Shown piece after piece: positions 8,486 to 17,146 of a stretch of DNA of 64,000 nt. The notes below the pieces were generated by a model that had not been told where the DNA came from, did not search any database, and worked only from the letters and a program-made list of their open reading frames with translations. The position numbers and the translations under genes are program-made. Position 1 is the stretch's first letter. Every line of letters begins with the position of its first letter. Source of the DNA: Rhizorhabdus histidinilytica (GTDB lineage: Bacteria > Pseudomonadota > Alphaproteobacteria > Sphingomonadales > Sphingomonadaceae); the NCBI RefSeq assembly GCF_900167915.1, contig NZ_FUYM01000005.1, positions 1-64,000 of the forward strand, in the 5' to 3' direction.

Positions 8486-9766
8486 ATGCGTCGATCATCG
8501 ACAGGGGCGGAGCCGCGCTCTATCGCTGGTCGGGTGAGATACGACCGCCGGCACCATGCCGCCCGCAGCACCGACAGCTACGTCTTCCACCAGCTGATCC
8601 CCTATATCGGCAACAAGCGGAAGCTGCTGCCGCTGATCGGCCGGGCGATCGAGGCGAGCGGGATCGCGCCCGGCGACGGCTTCGTCGACCTGTTCGCGGG
8701 CAGCGGCGTGGTCGCCCGCTACGCCAAGGCGCGCGGCTTCCGGGTGATCGCCAATGACTGGGAACCCTATGCCGAGCAGATCAACCGCTGCCATGTCGGC
8801 TGCAACGCCGCGCCCGCCTATCGCGGCCTGTCCTATGCGGAGGCGATCGCACGGCTGAACGCGCTGCCGCCGGTCGAAGGCTGGGTGACCGGCCATCTCT
8901 GCCCCGACGACGACGAGCGCTACGAGATCGGCCGCGACCGACTGTTCTACATGCGCAAGAACGGAATGCGGATCGACGCGATCCGCGCCGAGATCGAGCG
9001 GCTGACCGTCGAGGAGGGGCTCGACGCGGCGCAGACCGCCTGCCTGCTCGCACCGCTGCTCTACCAATGCTGCTACACCAGCAACACGTCGGGCGTTTTC
9101 AAGGGCTTCCACGCCGGCTGGGGCGGCAGCAACGGCACCGCGCTCTACCGGATCGGCGCCGACCTGGCGCTCGAACCCGCGATCTTCCACGACAACGGCC
9201 AGCCGAACGAGGTCACCCGGCTCGACGCGCAGAGCTTCGGCCGCGAGCATGGACGGAGCTACGACTTCGTCTATGTCGATCCGCCCTACAACCAGCATCC
9301 CTATGGATCGAACTATCACGTCCTCAACAGCGTCGCGCTGTGGGACAAGCCGGCGCTCAGCCCGAAGATCAGCGGCCGGGGCGACAAGTCGGCGATCCGG
9401 CTCGACTGGCGGACCGAGCGGCGCAGCCCCTACAACAGTGCGCGCCACGCGGCGCAGGCATTCCGCGAGCTGATCGACGGGCTGCCCGCGCGCTGGATCG
9501 CGATCAGCTACAGCACCGACGGCAACATCCCGCTGATCGAGATGGCGCGCGCCTGCTGCGAGCGGGGGGCGGTCATCCCCTTCATCCAGCCCTACAAGCG
9601 CTATCGGGTCAGCACTCAGCGCTTCTCGCCCAAGCCGCTCAACGCCGAGTTCGTGTTGCTGATCGACACCGCCGCGCGCTCCGGCCGCCCGGCCGAGGCG
9701 ATCTGCGACGCGATCCTCGCCGAGGAACGCCGCGCGCTCGGCGAGCATCGCGAGGGCGGTGCCTGA
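8486..9766 (+). CDS. D12-class DNA adenine N6-methyltransferase (solitary)
   Basis: 426 residues from the first ATG; the family-like sequence begins near residue 38, so a shorter start (for example GTG at 8535) is possible. Motifs: FHQLIPYIGNKRK (39-46), the SAM-binding VDLFAGSG (67-74), and the catalytic DPPYNQ (265-270), the order of Dam/DpnM enzymes. These methylate adenine N6 in a short DNA site. No restriction endonuclease or specificity subunit is adjacent, so this looks like an orphan methylase acting in regulation or protection, or a phage-derived remnant. The recognition sequence is not predictable by eye. Confidence 0.88.
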   Translation: MRRSSTGAEPRSIAGRVRYDRRHHAARSTDSYVFHQLIPYIGNKRKLLPLIGRAIEASGIAPGDGFVDLFAGSGVVARYAKARGFRVIANDWEPYAEQINRCHVGCNAAPAYRGLSYAEAIARLNALPPVEGWVTGHLCPDDDERYEIGRDRLFYMRKNGMRIDAIRAEIERLTVEEGLDAAQTACLLAPLLYQCCYTSNTSGVFKGFHAGWGGSNGTALYRIGADLALEPAIFHDNGQPNEVTRLDAQSFGREHGRSYDFVYVDPPYNQHPYGSNYHVLNSVALWDKPALSPKISGRGDKSAIRLDWRTERRSPYNSARHAAQAFRELIDGLPARWIAISYSTDGNIPLIEMARACCERGAVIPFIQPYKRYRVSTQRFSPKPLNAEFVLLIDTAARSGRPAEAICDAILAEERRALGEHREGGA

Positions 9767-9837
9767 ACCATATGGGAAGGGCACGCATGTACGCGATAGG
9801 CCCCCGATGCTAGGATGAATCCCAAGGGGGAACGGAC

Positions 9838-10764
9838 ATGCCGCACCTGCCGGATTTCGAAGCCTGGGCGATCTTCGCCAAGGTTGCCGAGAAGGGCTCG
9901 TTCAGCCAAGCGGCCGAGGATCTCGGCCTCGCCAAGACGACCGTGTCGAAGGCGATCAGCCGGCTCGAGGAGCGGATGCGGACCACCCTGCTCCACCGCA
10001 CCACGCGCAAGCTGTCGCTGACCGAGAGCGGCCGGCTGTCGCTCGACCGCGCGCTCCGGATCATGGCCGACGGCGTCGCGATCGAGGCCGACATCCTCGA
10101 GGAGGCGGCGATCCCGCGCGGGCTGATCCGGGTCGCCTGCTCGACCGGCTTCGGCGAGACCGCGCTCGCCCCGATGCTCCCCGCCTTCATGGCGGCCTAT
10201 CCCGACATCCGGCTCGACATCACCTTCAGCGAGCAGCGCGTCGACATCGTCGCCGAGGGCTATGACCTCGCCATCCAGATCGGCGACAATGCCGAGGACA
10301 GCTCGCTCAGGATCAGCCGGCTGCTGACACTGCGCCGCCGGGTGACCGCCGCACCGTCGCTGATCGAGCGCCACGGCCGGCCGCGCCACCCGTCCGACCT
10401 CGCCCATTATCCGATGCTGATCCCCTCGCATGTCCCCTGGGGGCGCGAGGTCGACTTCACCGGCCCCGACGGCGAGCATTTCCATGTGCCGGTGTCGGGG
10501 GCGCTGCACATGAACAGCACGCTCGGGCTGATGCACGCGCTGCTCGCCGGGGTCGGCGCCTCGGCGGTGCCCGAATATTTCACCTGGGAAGCCACCCGCG
10601 ACGGCCTGCTGGTCGACCTGTTCCCCGACTGGACGATACCCTCCTCGCCGATCTGCATCGTCACCCCGCCCGGCCGCGCCCGCCCGGCGCGGGTGCGCGT
10701 GCTGCTCGAATTCCTGCGCGAACAATTCTCCTCGCTTCCCTGGGCCGAGGGCATCGAGCGGTAG
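9838..10764 (+). CDS. LysR-family transcriptional regulator
   Basis: 308 residues, typical LysR length. The N-terminal winged helix-turn-helix is clear (GSFSQAAEDLGLAKTTVSKAISRLEERM, residues 21-48), followed by the co-inducer-binding domain (IRVACSTGFG ... AIQIGDNAEDSSLR). It is preceded by a strong GGGGGAAC ribosome site. Neighbours are the orphan methylase upstream and ohr downstream on the opposite strand, neither an obvious target. LysR proteins usually act on an adjacent divergent gene; here none is available within 70 bp. The closest relatives by look are the AaeR/DsdC-like subgroup often found near aldehyde or aromatic genes. Confidence 0.9.
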   Translation: MPHLPDFEAWAIFAKVAEKGSFSQAAEDLGLAKTTVSKAISRLEERMRTTLLHRTTRKLSLTESGRLSLDRALRIMADGVAIEADILEEAAIPRGLIRVACSTGFGETALAPMLPAFMAAYPDIRLDITFSEQRVDIVAEGYDLAIQIGDNAEDSSLRISRLLTLRRRVTAAPSLIERHGRPRHPSDLAHYPMLIPSHVPWGREVDFTGPDGEHFHVPVSGALHMNSTLGLMHALLAGVGASAVPEYFTWEATRDGLLVDLFPDWTIPSSPICIVTPPGRARPARVRVLLEFLREQFSSLPWAEGIER

Positions 10765-10812
10765 CGCTCTCCCGAGGGTCGAGGTCCTGGAGCGTCGCGC
10801 CTTGAATATGGC

Positions 10813-10864
10813 CCGCTCACCCTGAGCCACTGAGCTTGGCGAAGTGGCTCCTCAGGGTGAGCGG
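10813..10864. repeat. REP-like palindrome of the TGAGCTTGGCGAAG type
   Basis: Imperfect long hairpin: arms CCGCTCACCCTGAG and CTCAGGGTGAGCGG, with an inner GCCAC/GTGGC pair around TGAGCTTGGCGAAG. It sits between convergent LysR and ohr stop codons. The core resembles a short repeat common in sphingomonad intergenic regions. It may also serve as a bidirectional terminator. Confidence 0.7.
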
Positions 10865-10895
10865 ATAAGGTGATCACGATTTAAGGGTCGGGGAC

Positions 10896-11309
10896 TCACA
10901 CGATCCGGACGTCCACCCGCGCGTCGCCGCGCATAGCCTTCGAATAGGGGCAGCGGGCGTGCGCCGCCGCGACGAGCCGCGCGGCGACGGCATCGTCCAG
11001 GCCGGCGAGATCGATCGACAGATCGACCGCCAGCGCCGCGTCCGCATCGTCGGACAGGGAAACCTCGGCGGTGACGTTGCCGTCGGGGGCGATGGCGACG
11101 CCCTCCGCGACGGCGGCGCGGCGCAGCGCGGAGAGGAAGCAGGCGGCATAAGCGGCCGCGAAGAGCTGTTCGGGATTGGTGCCGCAGCCGACCGGGTCGG
11201 CGGGATCGTCTAGCCGCACCCGAAGCCGCCCGTCGGCGCTTGCCGCGCCGCCCACCCTGCCGCCGATGGCGGTGGCACGGGCCCGGTAGAGGGAGGTCTG
11301 CGATCGCAT
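10896..11309 (-). CDS. ohr: Organic hydroperoxide resistance protein (Ohr/OsmC family)
   Basis: 137 residues. Ohr reduces organic hydroperoxides using a reactive cysteine pair recycled by lipoylated proteins. Both cysteines are visible: Cys57 in LFAAAYAACF and Cys120 in HARCPYS, with Glu47 in the GTNPEQL motif. Spacing and length fit Ohr rather than OsmC. No MarR-type OhrR gene is adjacent in the window, so its usual peroxide sensor must lie elsewhere. Confidence 0.9.
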   Translation of the reverse strand: MRSQTSLYRARATAIGGRVGGAASADGRLRVRLDDPADPVGCGTNPEQLFAAAYAACFLSALRRAAVAEGVAIAPDGNVTAEVSLSDDADAALAVDLSIDLAGLDDAVAARLVAAAHARCPYSKAMRGDARVDVRIV

Positions 11310-11511
11310 CGATCGGCCACCTTCGAAAAGAGGGGGGTACGCCGCCCGGCCAGGGGGTTCAGGGGGGAATGCCGGGCGGCGCTTGGGGCCATCTAACGAT
11401 CGGCCCGCGAAACGATTAGCCGGGCAATGGTCACTTCACTGGTGACGGAAAGACAATAATCCTTCCCTAAATCTCGGCCGGCGCGCGCTGGGACCGCCCC
11501 TGCAGCCGTAA

Positions 11512-11528
11512 CGATTAGCATCTAATCG
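11512..11528. promoter_or_regulatory. Operator-like inverted repeat CGATTAG-CAT-CTAATCG
   Basis: Perfect 7-3-7 inverted repeat 86 bp upstream of the efflux operon's first ATG. A second ACGATTAGC half-site occurs at 11412-11420, with CTAACGAT at 11394-11401. The 305-bp gap 11310-11614 between ohr and the efflux operon holds these and nothing else recognisable. Likely target of an unidentified repressor of the efflux operon (inference). Confidence 0.5.
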
Positions 11529-11614
11529 CCACCTCTATTGTGCACATTTGGTGGATAATCGCCGCCGATCCCCCCGCCTATCTCCCCAAGGTCCACCGAT
11601 CCAGGGAAGATGCC

Positions 11615-13078
11615 ATGCCCCGTCCGACCCCGCTCCGCCGCCCGGTGCTGATCGCCGGCCTCGTCGCGATCCTGCTGTCGGGCTGCGCCGCGGTGCCGCA
11701 GGTCCGGCCGCAGGTGCAGGCCACCTCCGCCGCTTCGGTCGGGCTCGGCGGCGGCGCGCCGCTGGCACCGGCCGGCGACTGGTGGCACGGCTTCGGCGAT
11801 CCCCAGCTCGACCGGATCATGGCCGAGGCGCTCGCCGGCAACCCCTCGCTCGACGCGGCGATGGCGCGGCTGGCCCGGGCACAGGCCGGGATCGCCGCCA
11901 ACAAGGCCGGGCTGCTGCCACAGGTCGGCGTCGACGCCTCGGCGATCCGCCAGCGGCTCAGCGAGAAGTACATCATCCCCCCGCCTTATGGCGGTTCCAA
12001 CCGCTGGATCGGCGATGCCCAGGCGAAGCTCGATTGGTCGCTCGATCTCGCCGGCCGGCAAAAGGCGCTGGTAGCGCAGGCGGGCGCCTCGGCCGACGCC
12101 GCCGCGCTCGACCTCGAAGCGGCGCGCGTGACGCTGTCGGGTGCGGTCGCCCAGACCTATGTCGATCTCGCCCGCGCCACCGAGCAGGCGCGCATCGCCC
12201 GGCGCTTCGTCGCCTCGCGCGAGGAGCAGCTGAAGCTTGCCGGCACCCGCAAGCGCACCGATCTGGGTAGCGACTTCGACCTGCGCGCCGCCGAGACGCT
12301 GCTCGCCGAGGCGCGCCAGGCCGAAATCCGCGCCGAGGGCGCCCGCCAGCTGATGGTCCACGCGCTCGCCGCGCTCGCCGGCCGCGGCGCCGACTATCAT
12401 GCCACGATCGCCGACCCGACGATCCGGCTCGACGCCGCGCTGCCGGTGCCGGACGCGCTGCCCGCCGACCTGCTCGGCCGCCGCCCCGACATCCTCGCCG
12501 CCCGTGCGCGGATCGAGGTGGCCGAGGCGGGCCGCAAGGTCGCCCGCGCCGATTTCTACCCCGACATCGACCTGAAGGGCTTCATCGGCCTGCAGGCGAT
12601 CGGCCTCGGCGCGCTGTTCACCGGCGGCGCCGCGACCTATGGCGCCGGCCCGGCGCTGCACCTGCCGATCTTCGAAGGCGGCCGGCTGAAGGCCAATTAC
12701 AAGGGCGCGGTCGCGGGGATCGACGAAGCGGTCGCCAGCTATAACGGCGCCGTCATCGGCGCGGTCCGCGAGACCGCCGACGCGCTCTCCGCGATCGCCA
12801 CCAACGCGGCCGACGCCGCCGAACAGCACAAGGTCGTCGCCGGCCTGACCGAGACGGTCCGGCTCGACGAGGTGCGGCTGCGCACCGGGCTCGGCGCGCG
12901 GCTCGATGTGCTTGACGCCGGCGACCGGCTGCTCGCCGCCAACCAGCGCGAGGTCGACCTCGCCGCCGACGGCGCCGCCGCCCGCATCCGTCTGCTCGTC
13001 GCGCTCGGCGGCAGCTTCGATCCGCACACCCGCCAGAATCTCGCATCGGCCGCCGGCGCCGACACCGCAGGGAGATAA
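11615..13078 (+). CDS. NodT/OprM-family outer-membrane efflux lipoprotein
   Basis: 487 residues from the ATG at 11615, which has an AGGGAAGA ribosome site (a longer in-frame start at 11540 lacks one). The N-terminus is a lipoprotein signal peptide with lipobox LLSGC. Two repeated outer-membrane-factor domains follow, rich in Ala-containing coiled coil (LARAQAGIAANKAGLLPQVG; then LPADLLGRRPDILAARARIEVAEA). It forms the TolC-like exit channel of a tripartite pump with the next two genes, which follow at a 3-bp gap and a 4-bp overlap. Confidence 0.93.
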   Translation: MPRPTPLRRPVLIAGLVAILLSGCAAVPQVRPQVQATSAASVGLGGGAPLAPAGDWWHGFGDPQLDRIMAEALAGNPSLDAAMARLARAQAGIAANKAGLLPQVGVDASAIRQRLSEKYIIPPPYGGSNRWIGDAQAKLDWSLDLAGRQKALVAQAGASADAAALDLEAARVTLSGAVAQTYVDLARATEQARIARRFVASREEQLKLAGTRKRTDLGSDFDLRAAETLLAEARQAEIRAEGARQLMVHALAALAGRGADYHATIADPTIRLDAALPVPDALPADLLGRRPDILAARARIEVAEAGRKVARADFYPDIDLKGFIGLQAIGLGALFTGGAATYGAGPALHLPIFEGGRLKANYKGAVAGIDEAVASYNGAVIGAVRETADALSAIATNAADAAEQHKVVAGLTETVRLDEVRLRTGLGARLDVLDAGDRLLAANQREVDLAADGAAARIRLLVALGGSFDPHTRQNLASAAGADTAGR

Positions 13079-13081
13079 GCC

Positions 13082-14266
13082 ATGAACGCCCACACCCAGA
13101 TCCAGAAGGACGAAACCGTCGAGCGGCAGCAGGCGCTCCGCACCCGCAAGCGCGGCTTCCTGATGCTCGGCGCGGCGGTGCTGATCGCCGGGGCGGCCTA
13201 TGGCGGCTACGAGCTGCTCGGGCCGAGCAGCGAGACGACCGACGACGCCTATGTCGCGGGCGACGTGGTGGCGATCACCGCGCGCGAGCCCGGCACGGTG
13301 CTGGCGATCAACGCCGACAACACCGAAAGCGTGAAGCAGGGCCAGACGCTGATCGAGTTCGACCCCGCCACCGCCGACGCACAGATGGCCTCGGCCGAGG
13401 CGAACCTCGCCCGCGCGGTGCGCTCGGTCCGCTCCGACTTCTCGAAGGTCGACGAGACCGGTGCCGAGATCCTCCAGGCCGAAGCCGAACTGGCCCGCGC
13501 CCGCAACGACCTGGCGCGCCGCCGTGCCGCCGCGGCCGAGGGCGCGGTTTCGGGCGAGGAGGTGGCGCACGCGGCCGACAGCGTCCGCACCGCCGCCGCC
13601 GCGCTAACCCTCGCCCGCAGCCGGCAGGCGCAGGCGCGCTCGACGGTCGAGGGCACCCGGGTCGAGACCAACCCCGACGTGCTCGCCGCCGTCGCCGCCG
13701 TCCGCCGTGCCGCGATCGTCCAGAGGCACATGCACCTGGTTGCGCCGCTCGACGGCGTCGTCGCGCAGCGCACCGTCCAGCTCGGTCAGCAGGTCAATGC
13801 CGGAACGCCGCTGATGGCGGTGGTGCCGCTCGAACGGCTGTGGATCGACGCCAATTTCCGCGAGACCCAGCTCGCCGAACTGCGCGTCGGCCAGCCGGTC
13901 GAGGTAGAGACCGACATCTATGGCGGTTCGGTCACCTATCATGGCAAGGTGCTCGGCCTTGGCGCGGGCAGCGGCAGCGCCTTCGCGCTGCTCCCGCCCC
14001 AGAACGCCAGCGGCAACTGGATCAAGATCGTCCAGCGCGTGCCGGTGCGTATCGCGCTCGATCCGAAGGAGCTTCGCGCCAACCCGCTCCGGATCGGCGT
14101 GTCGGCCAAGGTGACGGTCGACACCAGCGATCATCGCGGCGTGCCGGTCGCCCGCGTCGCCGCCCCGCCGGTGCCGCGCCAGGCGAGCCAGGACGGCGGC
14201 CCGCGGGTCGAGGCGCGGATCGCGTCGATCATCGCCGCCAACAGCGGCCGGGCATCGGTCCGGTGA
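13082..14266 (+). CDS. emrA: EmrA-type membrane fusion protein
   Basis: 394 residues: a short cytoplasmic N-terminus, one membrane anchor (residues 25-45, GFLMLGAAVLIAGAAYGGYEL), then a periplasmic HlyD-like adaptor. It carries the two half-lipoyl motifs (DAYVAGDVVAITAREPGTV ... LVAPLDGVVAQRTVQLGQQV) flanking an Ala/Arg-rich coiled coil. It bridges the inner-membrane EmrB-like transporter and the outer-membrane factor. Start ATG lies 3 bp after the previous stop. Substrates are not predictable, but the family exports hydrophobic drugs and phenolics. Confidence 0.92.
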   Translation: MNAHTQIQKDETVERQQALRTRKRGFLMLGAAVLIAGAAYGGYELLGPSSETTDDAYVAGDVVAITAREPGTVLAINADNTESVKQGQTLIEFDPATADAQMASAEANLARAVRSVRSDFSKVDETGAEILQAEAELARARNDLARRRAAAAEGAVSGEEVAHAADSVRTAAAALTLARSRQAQARSTVEGTRVETNPDVLAAVAAVRRAAIVQRHMHLVAPLDGVVAQRTVQLGQQVNAGTPLMAVVPLERLWIDANFRETQLAELRVGQPVEVETDIYGGSVTYHGKVLGLGAGSGSAFALLPPQNASGNWIKIVQRVPVRIALDPKELRANPLRIGVSAKVTVDTSDHRGVPVARVAAPPVPRQASQDGGPRVEARIASIIAANSGRASVR

Positions 14267-15810
14267 GCGCTCCCGCGGCGGCGGAGCCGGCGCCGCTGGG
14301 CGGCGTCGCGCTCGGCGCGGCGGCGGTGGCGCTCGCGCTCGGCACCTTCATGCAAGTGCTCGACACGACCATCGCCAACGTCTCGCTGACCACTATCGCC
14401 GGCAATCTCGGCGTCAGCTCGGACACCTCGACCTGGGTCATCACCGCCTTCGCGGTCGCCAACGGGGTGACCGTGCCACTGACCGGCTGGCTGATGCGTC
14501 GTTTCGGCGTGGTGCGCACCTTCGTCGTCTCGGTGATCCTGTTCACCATCGCCTCCTTGCTGTGCGGCATCGCCTGGAGCCTGCCCTCGCTGATCCTGTT
14601 CCGAATCCTGCAGGGCGCGGTGTCGGGGCCGATGATCCCGGGCAGCCAGGCGCTGCTCATCTCGATATTCCCGCCCGAGCGGCGGTCGACCGCGATCGGC
14701 ATCTGGTCGATGACGACGCTGGTCGGCCCGGTCGCGGGGCCGATCCTGGGCGGCTACATCTCCGACAACTACCACTGGGGCTGGATCTTCCTGATCAACG
14801 TGCCGGTCGGCCTCGCCTCGGCCTTCGTCTCCTGGCGCTTCATGAAGAGCCGCGAGACGGCGACCGCGAAGCTGCCGATCGACACGGTCGGGCTCGGCCT
14901 GCTCGCCTTCTGGGTCGGCTGCCTCCAGGTGTTCCTCGACCTCGGCAAGAACGAGGACTGGTTCCACTCGCCCTTCATCACGACGATGGCGCTGCTCGCG
15001 GCGATCGGCTTCGTCGCCTGGCTGATCTGGGAGCTGACCGAGGAGCGGCCGGCAGTCGACCTGTCGCTGTTCGCCAACCGCAATTTCGCGCTCGGCACGG
15101 TAGCGCTGACGCTCGGCTATGCGGTGTTCTTCGGCAACACGCTGCTGCTGCCGCTCTGGCTCCAGCAGCAGCTCGGCTACACCGCGACCTGGGCGGGGCT
15201 CGTCTCGGCGCCGAGCGGCATCGTCTCGGTGATCGCGACGCCGTTCGTCGCCCGCCTGTCGGGCAAGGTCGACGCCCGCTGGCTGGCCAGCTTCGCCTTC
15301 GTCGCCTTCGCCGTCTCCTATCTGATGCGCAGCGGCTACACGACGCAGACCGACTATTGGCACTTCATGCTGCCGATGCTGGTGCAGGGGTTGGGGATGA
15401 GCACCTTCTTCGTATCGATGCTCAGCATCTCGCTCGACGGCGTGTCGGCCGATCGGACACCCTCTGCGACGGGCCTGTCCAACTTCGCCCGCATCACCGG
15501 CAGCAGCTTCGCCGCGTCGCTGGTGACGACGATGTGGGATCGGCGGGAGGCTTTGCACCAGAGCCGCCTCGCCGACGCCAGCTCGCCCTTCGACCCCGTG
15601 TTCCGCCATGCCGCCGACGCGCTCGGCCAGCTCGGGCTGACCGCGCAGCAGGGCTATGGCGTGCTCACCCGCGAGATGGTCGGCCAGGCCTATCTGCTGT
15701 CGTCGAACGACATCTTCCGGGCGAGCGCCTGGGCGATGATGGCGATGATCGCGATCGTCTGGATCGTCCGGAAGCCCGCGCCGCTCACCGGCCCGGTGGC
15801 GGCCGACTGA
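14263..15810 (+). CDS. emrB: EmrB/QacA-type DHA2 drug transporter (MFS, about 14 TM)
   Basis: 515 residues from a GTG (14263-14265) that overlaps the emrA stop as GTGA. The longer frame upstream of this is an Arg-rich shadow. It contains the DHA2 motif QVLDTTIANVSL at the end of the first helix, the conserved RILQGAVSGPMIPGSQ segment, and many hydrophobic helices. It is the proton-driven inner-membrane pump of the operon. Only MFS-type, not RND-type, energisation is present. Confidence 0.93.
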   Translation: MSAPAAAEPAPLGGVALGAAAVALALGTFMQVLDTTIANVSLTTIAGNLGVSSDTSTWVITAFAVANGVTVPLTGWLMRRFGVVRTFVVSVILFTIASLLCGIAWSLPSLILFRILQGAVSGPMIPGSQALLISIFPPERRSTAIGIWSMTTLVGPVAGPILGGYISDNYHWGWIFLINVPVGLASAFVSWRFMKSRETATAKLPIDTVGLGLLAFWVGCLQVFLDLGKNEDWFHSPFITTMALLAAIGFVAWLIWELTEERPAVDLSLFANRNFALGTVALTLGYAVFFGNTLLLPLWLQQQLGYTATWAGLVSAPSGIVSVIATPFVARLSGKVDARWLASFAFVAFAVSYLMRSGYTTQTDYWHFMLPMLVQGLGMSTFFVSMLSISLDGVSADRTPSATGLSNFARITGSSFAASLVTTMWDRREALHQSRLADASSPFDPVFRHAADALGQLGLTAQQGYGVLTREMVGQAYLLSSNDIFRASAWAMMAMIAIVWIVRKPAPLTGPVAAD

Positions 15811-15858
15811 ACATCACACCGTCATCCCGGCGGACGACGGGCGGTCCCGGCTGCCGGA

Positions 15859-17103
15859 TCAGGCCGGCGCCAGCGTCGCCAGCACCGCGCGCGCCGCCGC
15901 GATGCCGGTGTCGAGCGCACCGTGCGCGGTCGAGAAGTCGCTCGCCGAACAGGCTTCCCCCGCGAAGAAGATGCGATCGTCGACCGGAGCCGCCAACATG
16001 GCGCGCCGGTCCGCCATGCCCGGCAACGCATGGCTGTAGCCGCCCTCGATCCACGGCGTCGCGCGCCAGGCCGACCCACCGAGCGGGGTCAGCCGGTCGC
16101 GGATGCCGCTGCCGAGCAACGCGGCCAGCTCGTCGATCGCGAAGGCCGCCGCCGCCGCCTGGCCGAACCGCTCGAGCATCGCCGCCGCACGGCCGCCGAA
16201 GAAGCCCTCGACGACCGGAAGCCCCATCGGCTGGAGCTGGTAGCTGCCGGTTTCGGCGCTGTGCGGATTGCCGATCAGATGGGCATCGCGCGGAACGTGC
16301 TCGGGCCGGTCGACCGCCAGGAAGACCTTGTCGGCCAGGCCGAGTGGCAGCACCGCCGCCGCCTCGTGCTTGTCGTCGAGAGCCGGCCGGAAAGCGAGCG
16401 CGCCCGAGGCCAGCACCGAGGTCGGCACGGTGACGATCACCCGCGTGGCGCCGATCGTGCCCGCCGCGGTCTCCAGCCGGAGGACCGGCCCGCCATGGTC
16501 GATCATCGTCACCGGGCAGCCGAGCCGGACCGCAATTCCCTCGGGCAGGGCCGCCGCGATCAGTGCGCCATAGCCCTCCCGCACCCGCCAGTTGGCCTCG
16601 CTCGCTGCCGCGTCATAGGCGAGATAGTCGCGCACCGAGACCTGCCCGAGATCGGTGCCGTTGACATAGGCCGACAGCGCCTCGGCATAGGCGTTCCATG
16701 AACAGCCGGGAAGCAGCGCGTCGGCGGCGCGGTCCGACACGGGCGGATCGGTGCGCAGCCGTTCGACGAAGCCATCGAAGGCGGTGCCCGCCGCCTTCTG
16801 CTCCTCCGCCGTAAAGCCGAGATCGCGATATTGCCGGTCCCAGCCCGGATCGGACCGGTCGATCGTGAAGCCCAGTCCCTCGCCGATCACCGCCCAATCG
16901 TTGCGCTCGGCCGAATGGAGATAGCCACAGCCGAGGTCGACCGCCCAGTCGCCGAAGCGGATGCTGTGCGCCCGGCCGCCGATCCGGTCGAGCGCGTCGA
17001 CCAGCAGCAGCTTCAGACCGCGTCCCGCCAGGGTCCGCGCGGCGCCGATGCCGGCGGCGCCCGCCCCGACGATGACGACGTCATGATCCGCATCGCTGTC
17101 CAT
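15859..17103 (-). CDS. FAD-dependent amine oxidase
   Basis: 414 residues with the flavin-containing amine oxidoreductase fold. An N-terminal FAD Rossmann motif (VVIVGAGAAGIGAARTLAGRG, residues 9-29) is followed by DRIGGRAHS, and the C-terminal FAD loop RIFFAGEACSASDFSTAHGA carries the canonical GE. No signal peptide, so cytoplasmic. The substrate could be a polyamine, monoamine or other CH-NH donor. It is convergent with emrB, 48 bp away, and 43 bp upstream on the same strand is the CocE-type hydrolase stop, so the two may be co-transcribed. Confidence 0.87.
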   Translation of the reverse strand: MDSDADHDVVIVGAGAAGIGAARTLAGRGLKLLLVDALDRIGGRAHSIRFGDWAVDLGCGYLHSAERNDWAVIGEGLGFTIDRSDPGWDRQYRDLGFTAEEQKAAGTAFDGFVERLRTDPPVSDRAADALLPGCSWNAYAEALSAYVNGTDLGQVSVRDYLAYDAAASEANWRVREGYGALIAAALPEGIAVRLGCPVTMIDHGGPVLRLETAAGTIGATRVIVTVPTSVLASGALAFRPALDDKHEAAAVLPLGLADKVFLAVDRPEHVPRDAHLIGNPHSAETGSYQLQPMGLPVVEGFFGGRAAAMLERFGQAAAAAFAIDELAALLGSGIRDRLTPLGGSAWRATPWIEGGYSHALPGMADRRAMLAAPVDDRIFFAGEACSASDFSTAHGALDTGIAAARAVLATLAPA

Positions 17104-17146
17104 GCCTGCTCAACGCACGAACACGGCTTTGTTCAATCGACCGGAT

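Noticed and set aside
11522-13570. 682-residue minus-strand frame across the efflux genes
   Set aside because: Codon-position shadow of outer-membrane factor and emrA in GC-rich DNA; composition Arg/Gly/Asp-rich with no motif.
15821-15858. Possible fourth full palindrome after emrB
   Set aside because: Only a half arm (GTCATCCCGGCGG) with weak pairing; treated as a fragment.
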